Assembly (NCBI GenBank): GCA_964413535.1
Contig: CAYPTB010000027.1
Coordinates: 145,175-209,174 of the forward strand
From: CAYPTB01 sp964413535
GTDB lineage: Bacteria; Planctomycetota; UBA1135; GCA-002686595
Reading direction: 5' to 3'
DNA: 64,000 bases
Below are positions 61,872-64,000 of the stretch, in pieces (the stretch's first letter is position 1; every line of letters starts with the position of its first letter). Both the position numbers and the translations under genes were made by a program. The notes below the pieces were generated by a model that saw only the letters and a list, made by a program, of their open reading frames with translations, did no database searches and was not told where the DNA came from.

Positions 61872-63041
61872 CTACCCGTGCTTCCCTTCGCGGCGGCGCT
61901 CGAAGGCGAGACGGCCGTCGGGGGCGGGCTCGCGGCGGCGGTAGCCGAAGAGGTGGAAGATCTCGACCGGCCAGAGGCGCGCGATGCGGCGGTCGACGAG
62001 CAGGCGGTTGTCGTTCGCGCCGTCGCGGCGCACGCCGGGCAGCAGGCGCAGCAGGCGCTCGGCGTGCAGGCGGCGCAGCACGGCGGAGACCTCGAGCCAG
62101 AAGGGGCGCACCTCGCGCGCGAGGAAGAAGCCGTCGTTGCCCTGGCCCTGGTAGCGCGGGAGCAGGAGCAGGCCGTCGAGCGGGCTCTCGATGTCGCCGC
62201 GGCGGTCGCGCGCGAGGATCTCGCCCTTTCGCACGCGCTGGAAGTTGTGGAAGCCCGCGAGCATCTCGAAGCCGTCGTCCTGCGTCACGCCGTGGCGGTG
62301 GAGGATCTCGACCACGTGCGGCACGCCGCGCGCGGCCGCGACGAGGCGGGCGCGGTGGCGGTCGAGGTCGGGGACGTCCGCGGCGTCCAGGACGCCCGCG
62401 GAGACGAGCGCGGTCCAGATCGCCGCCTCGTGGTGCTCGATCGTGCGCGGGTCCTGGTTCTGGCCGCCCTCGACCGCGATGGCGACGTGGCCGCGCTCGC
62501 CGACGTACTCGAGCAGCGAGCCGTGGATCACCTCTTCGAGCCCGAGGATCAGCGGGATCGGCAGGTCGTAGGCGATATGGCGGTTCTGCAGCGTGTCCCC
62601 CATGCACTGGAAGGGGGCTCCGCCGGCCGAGGTCGTGTGCAGGTCGAGGAAGACGACCTGCTCGGTGTGCCGGGCGAGGTGGCGCCGGAACTCCGCGAGG
62701 CACTCGCGCAGCTCGCGCTGCTCGGGCGAATCCGACGAGGCATCCTGGAGCTCGAGCCGGGCGATCACGTCGTCGCGCCACAGGCGGTTCAGGTCGCTCT
62801 CGACGTAGCGCTGGGCGTTCGCGAGCGCGCGCAGGTTGCCCGCGAGCGCCACGATCCTCCCGCGCACGTCGGGCTTCCGCTCGGCGAGGTCCGCGAGCAC
62901 GCGCTGCGCCGCCTGCACGCCCGCGGGCTCGTTGCCGTGGAGGCCGCCGACGACGAAGAAGAGCGGACCCGACCGGCCCGTCGAGTACTCGCCCAAGCAC
63001 CGATTGCAGTGAACGCCGTTCGGTCGCGCGTTCGTCGGCAT
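61872..63041 (-). CDS. succinylglutamate desuccinylase/aspartoacylase (AstE/AspA) family zinc hydrolase
   Basis: A 389-residue protein. Zinc ligands are H35 and E38 in VGGLHGNEPAGVQAAQ and H135 in FLDLHTTSAGG. NLRALANAQRYVESDLNRLW is the conserved substrate-carboxylate region. The C-terminal beta domain runs to the end (EILHRHGV..., GFEMLAGFHNF...). Family members cut N-acyl amino acids or short peptide-like amides. The substrate is unknown; the large C-terminal part exceeds AstE, so it is not assigned to arginine catabolism. GGAAG lies seven bases before the ATG. A remnant of a second copy lies at 57231-57359, on the far side of the KaiC/kinase genes. Confidence 0.88.
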   Translation of the reverse strand: MPTNARPNGVHCNRCLGEYSTGRSGPLFFVVGGLHGNEPAGVQAAQRVLADLAERKPDVRGRIVALAGNLRALANAQRYVESDLNRLWRDDVIARLELQDASSDSPEQRELRECLAEFRRHLARHTEQVVFLDLHTTSAGGAPFQCMGDTLQNRHIAYDLPIPLILGLEEVIHGSLLEYVGERGHVAIAVEGGQNQDPRTIEHHEAAIWTALVSAGVLDAADVPDLDRHRARLVAAARGVPHVVEILHRHGVTQDDGFEMLAGFHNFQRVRKGEILARDRRGDIESPLDGLLLLPRYQGQGNDGFFLAREVRPFWLEVSAVLRRLHAERLLRLLPGVRRDGANDNRLLVDRRIARLWPVEIFHLFGYRRREPAPDGRLAFERRREGKHG

Positions 63042-63058
63042 GACCAATCTTCCGTCGT

Positions 63059-64000
<942 letters not shown>

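Noticed and set aside
61872..63041. AstE of the arginine succinyltransferase pathway
   Set aside because: No other ast gene is nearby and the protein has a larger C-terminal part, so only the family is assigned.

Overview
This window is from a very GC-rich bacterium with an outer membrane. Third codon positions are almost all G or C, so long false open frames run antisense to most genes. Lipoproteins with a lipobox, an outer-membrane-barrel-like protein, a WaaP-like sugar kinase and a large set of glycan genes indicate a Gram-negative envelope. FG-GAP/ASPIC-UnbV proteins, sulfatase-fold proteins, exported HEAT-repeat proteins and carboxypeptidase-regulatory-like surface proteins fit Planctomycetota best. 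That placement is inferred from gene content, without a phylogenetic marker search.

Layout. 1-6822: an FG-GAP/UnbV protein cut by the window edge, a sulfatase-fold lipoprotein coupled to a GT39 membrane glycosyltransferase, and, divergently, a polyprenyl-phosphate-mannose-synthase-like GT2 with a degenerate membrane-anchored sulfatase-fold protein. 6831-11925: GT2, xseA, and a tightly coupled three-gene exported module of unknown function. 12071-17292: pabC-like/pabB pair, an MFS transporter, a small exported coiled-coil protein ending in a tandem hairpin repeat, and a XerC/D-type recombinase. 17366-28740: the main surface-polysaccharide region (three GT4-like enzymes, two acyltransferase domains, two PLP sugar aminotransferases, a sugar epimerase, a WbpB-WbpD fusion and a lipopolysaccharide-kinase-like protein). 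28976-36787: thioredoxin-like, SulP transporter, methyltransferase, a large surface protein and a PIN-like protein in lower-GC DNA next to tRNA-Glu. 37251-42673: an EboE-like protein with an in-frame 27-bp minisatellite, a Trm112-like protein, a Xaa-Pro aminopeptidase and a membrane protein. 42726-46688: two tRNA-Lys genes and the rpsB-tsf-pyrH-frr operon, with a good sigma70 promoter and a long leader. 46920-52724: GGDEF protein, mnmG, exported HEAT protein and a UDP-GlcNAc-dehydrogenase-type enzyme (WbpA-like). 52909-57186: four coupled genes (three GT2 and an FAD oxidoreductase). 57365-64000: a KaiC-like double ATPase operon with a hybrid histidine kinase and a small unknown protein, an AstE/AspA-family hydrolase, and the end of a glutamate-cysteine-ligase-like protein with CBS domains.

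How parts fit together. The WbpA-like dehydrogenase (51411-52724), the WbpB-WbpD fusion (26292-27872) and the WbpE-like aminotransferase (25061-26269) would together make a UDP-2,3-diacetamido-uronic acid for a surface glycan. The DPM1-like enzyme could supply the lipid-linked sugar used by the GT39 transferase. The most unusual region is the KaiC/histidine-kinase block. It carries a KaiC with one of the two clock phosphosites changed, and it lies between an intact AstE/AspA-type gene and a decayed fragment of a copy of that gene.
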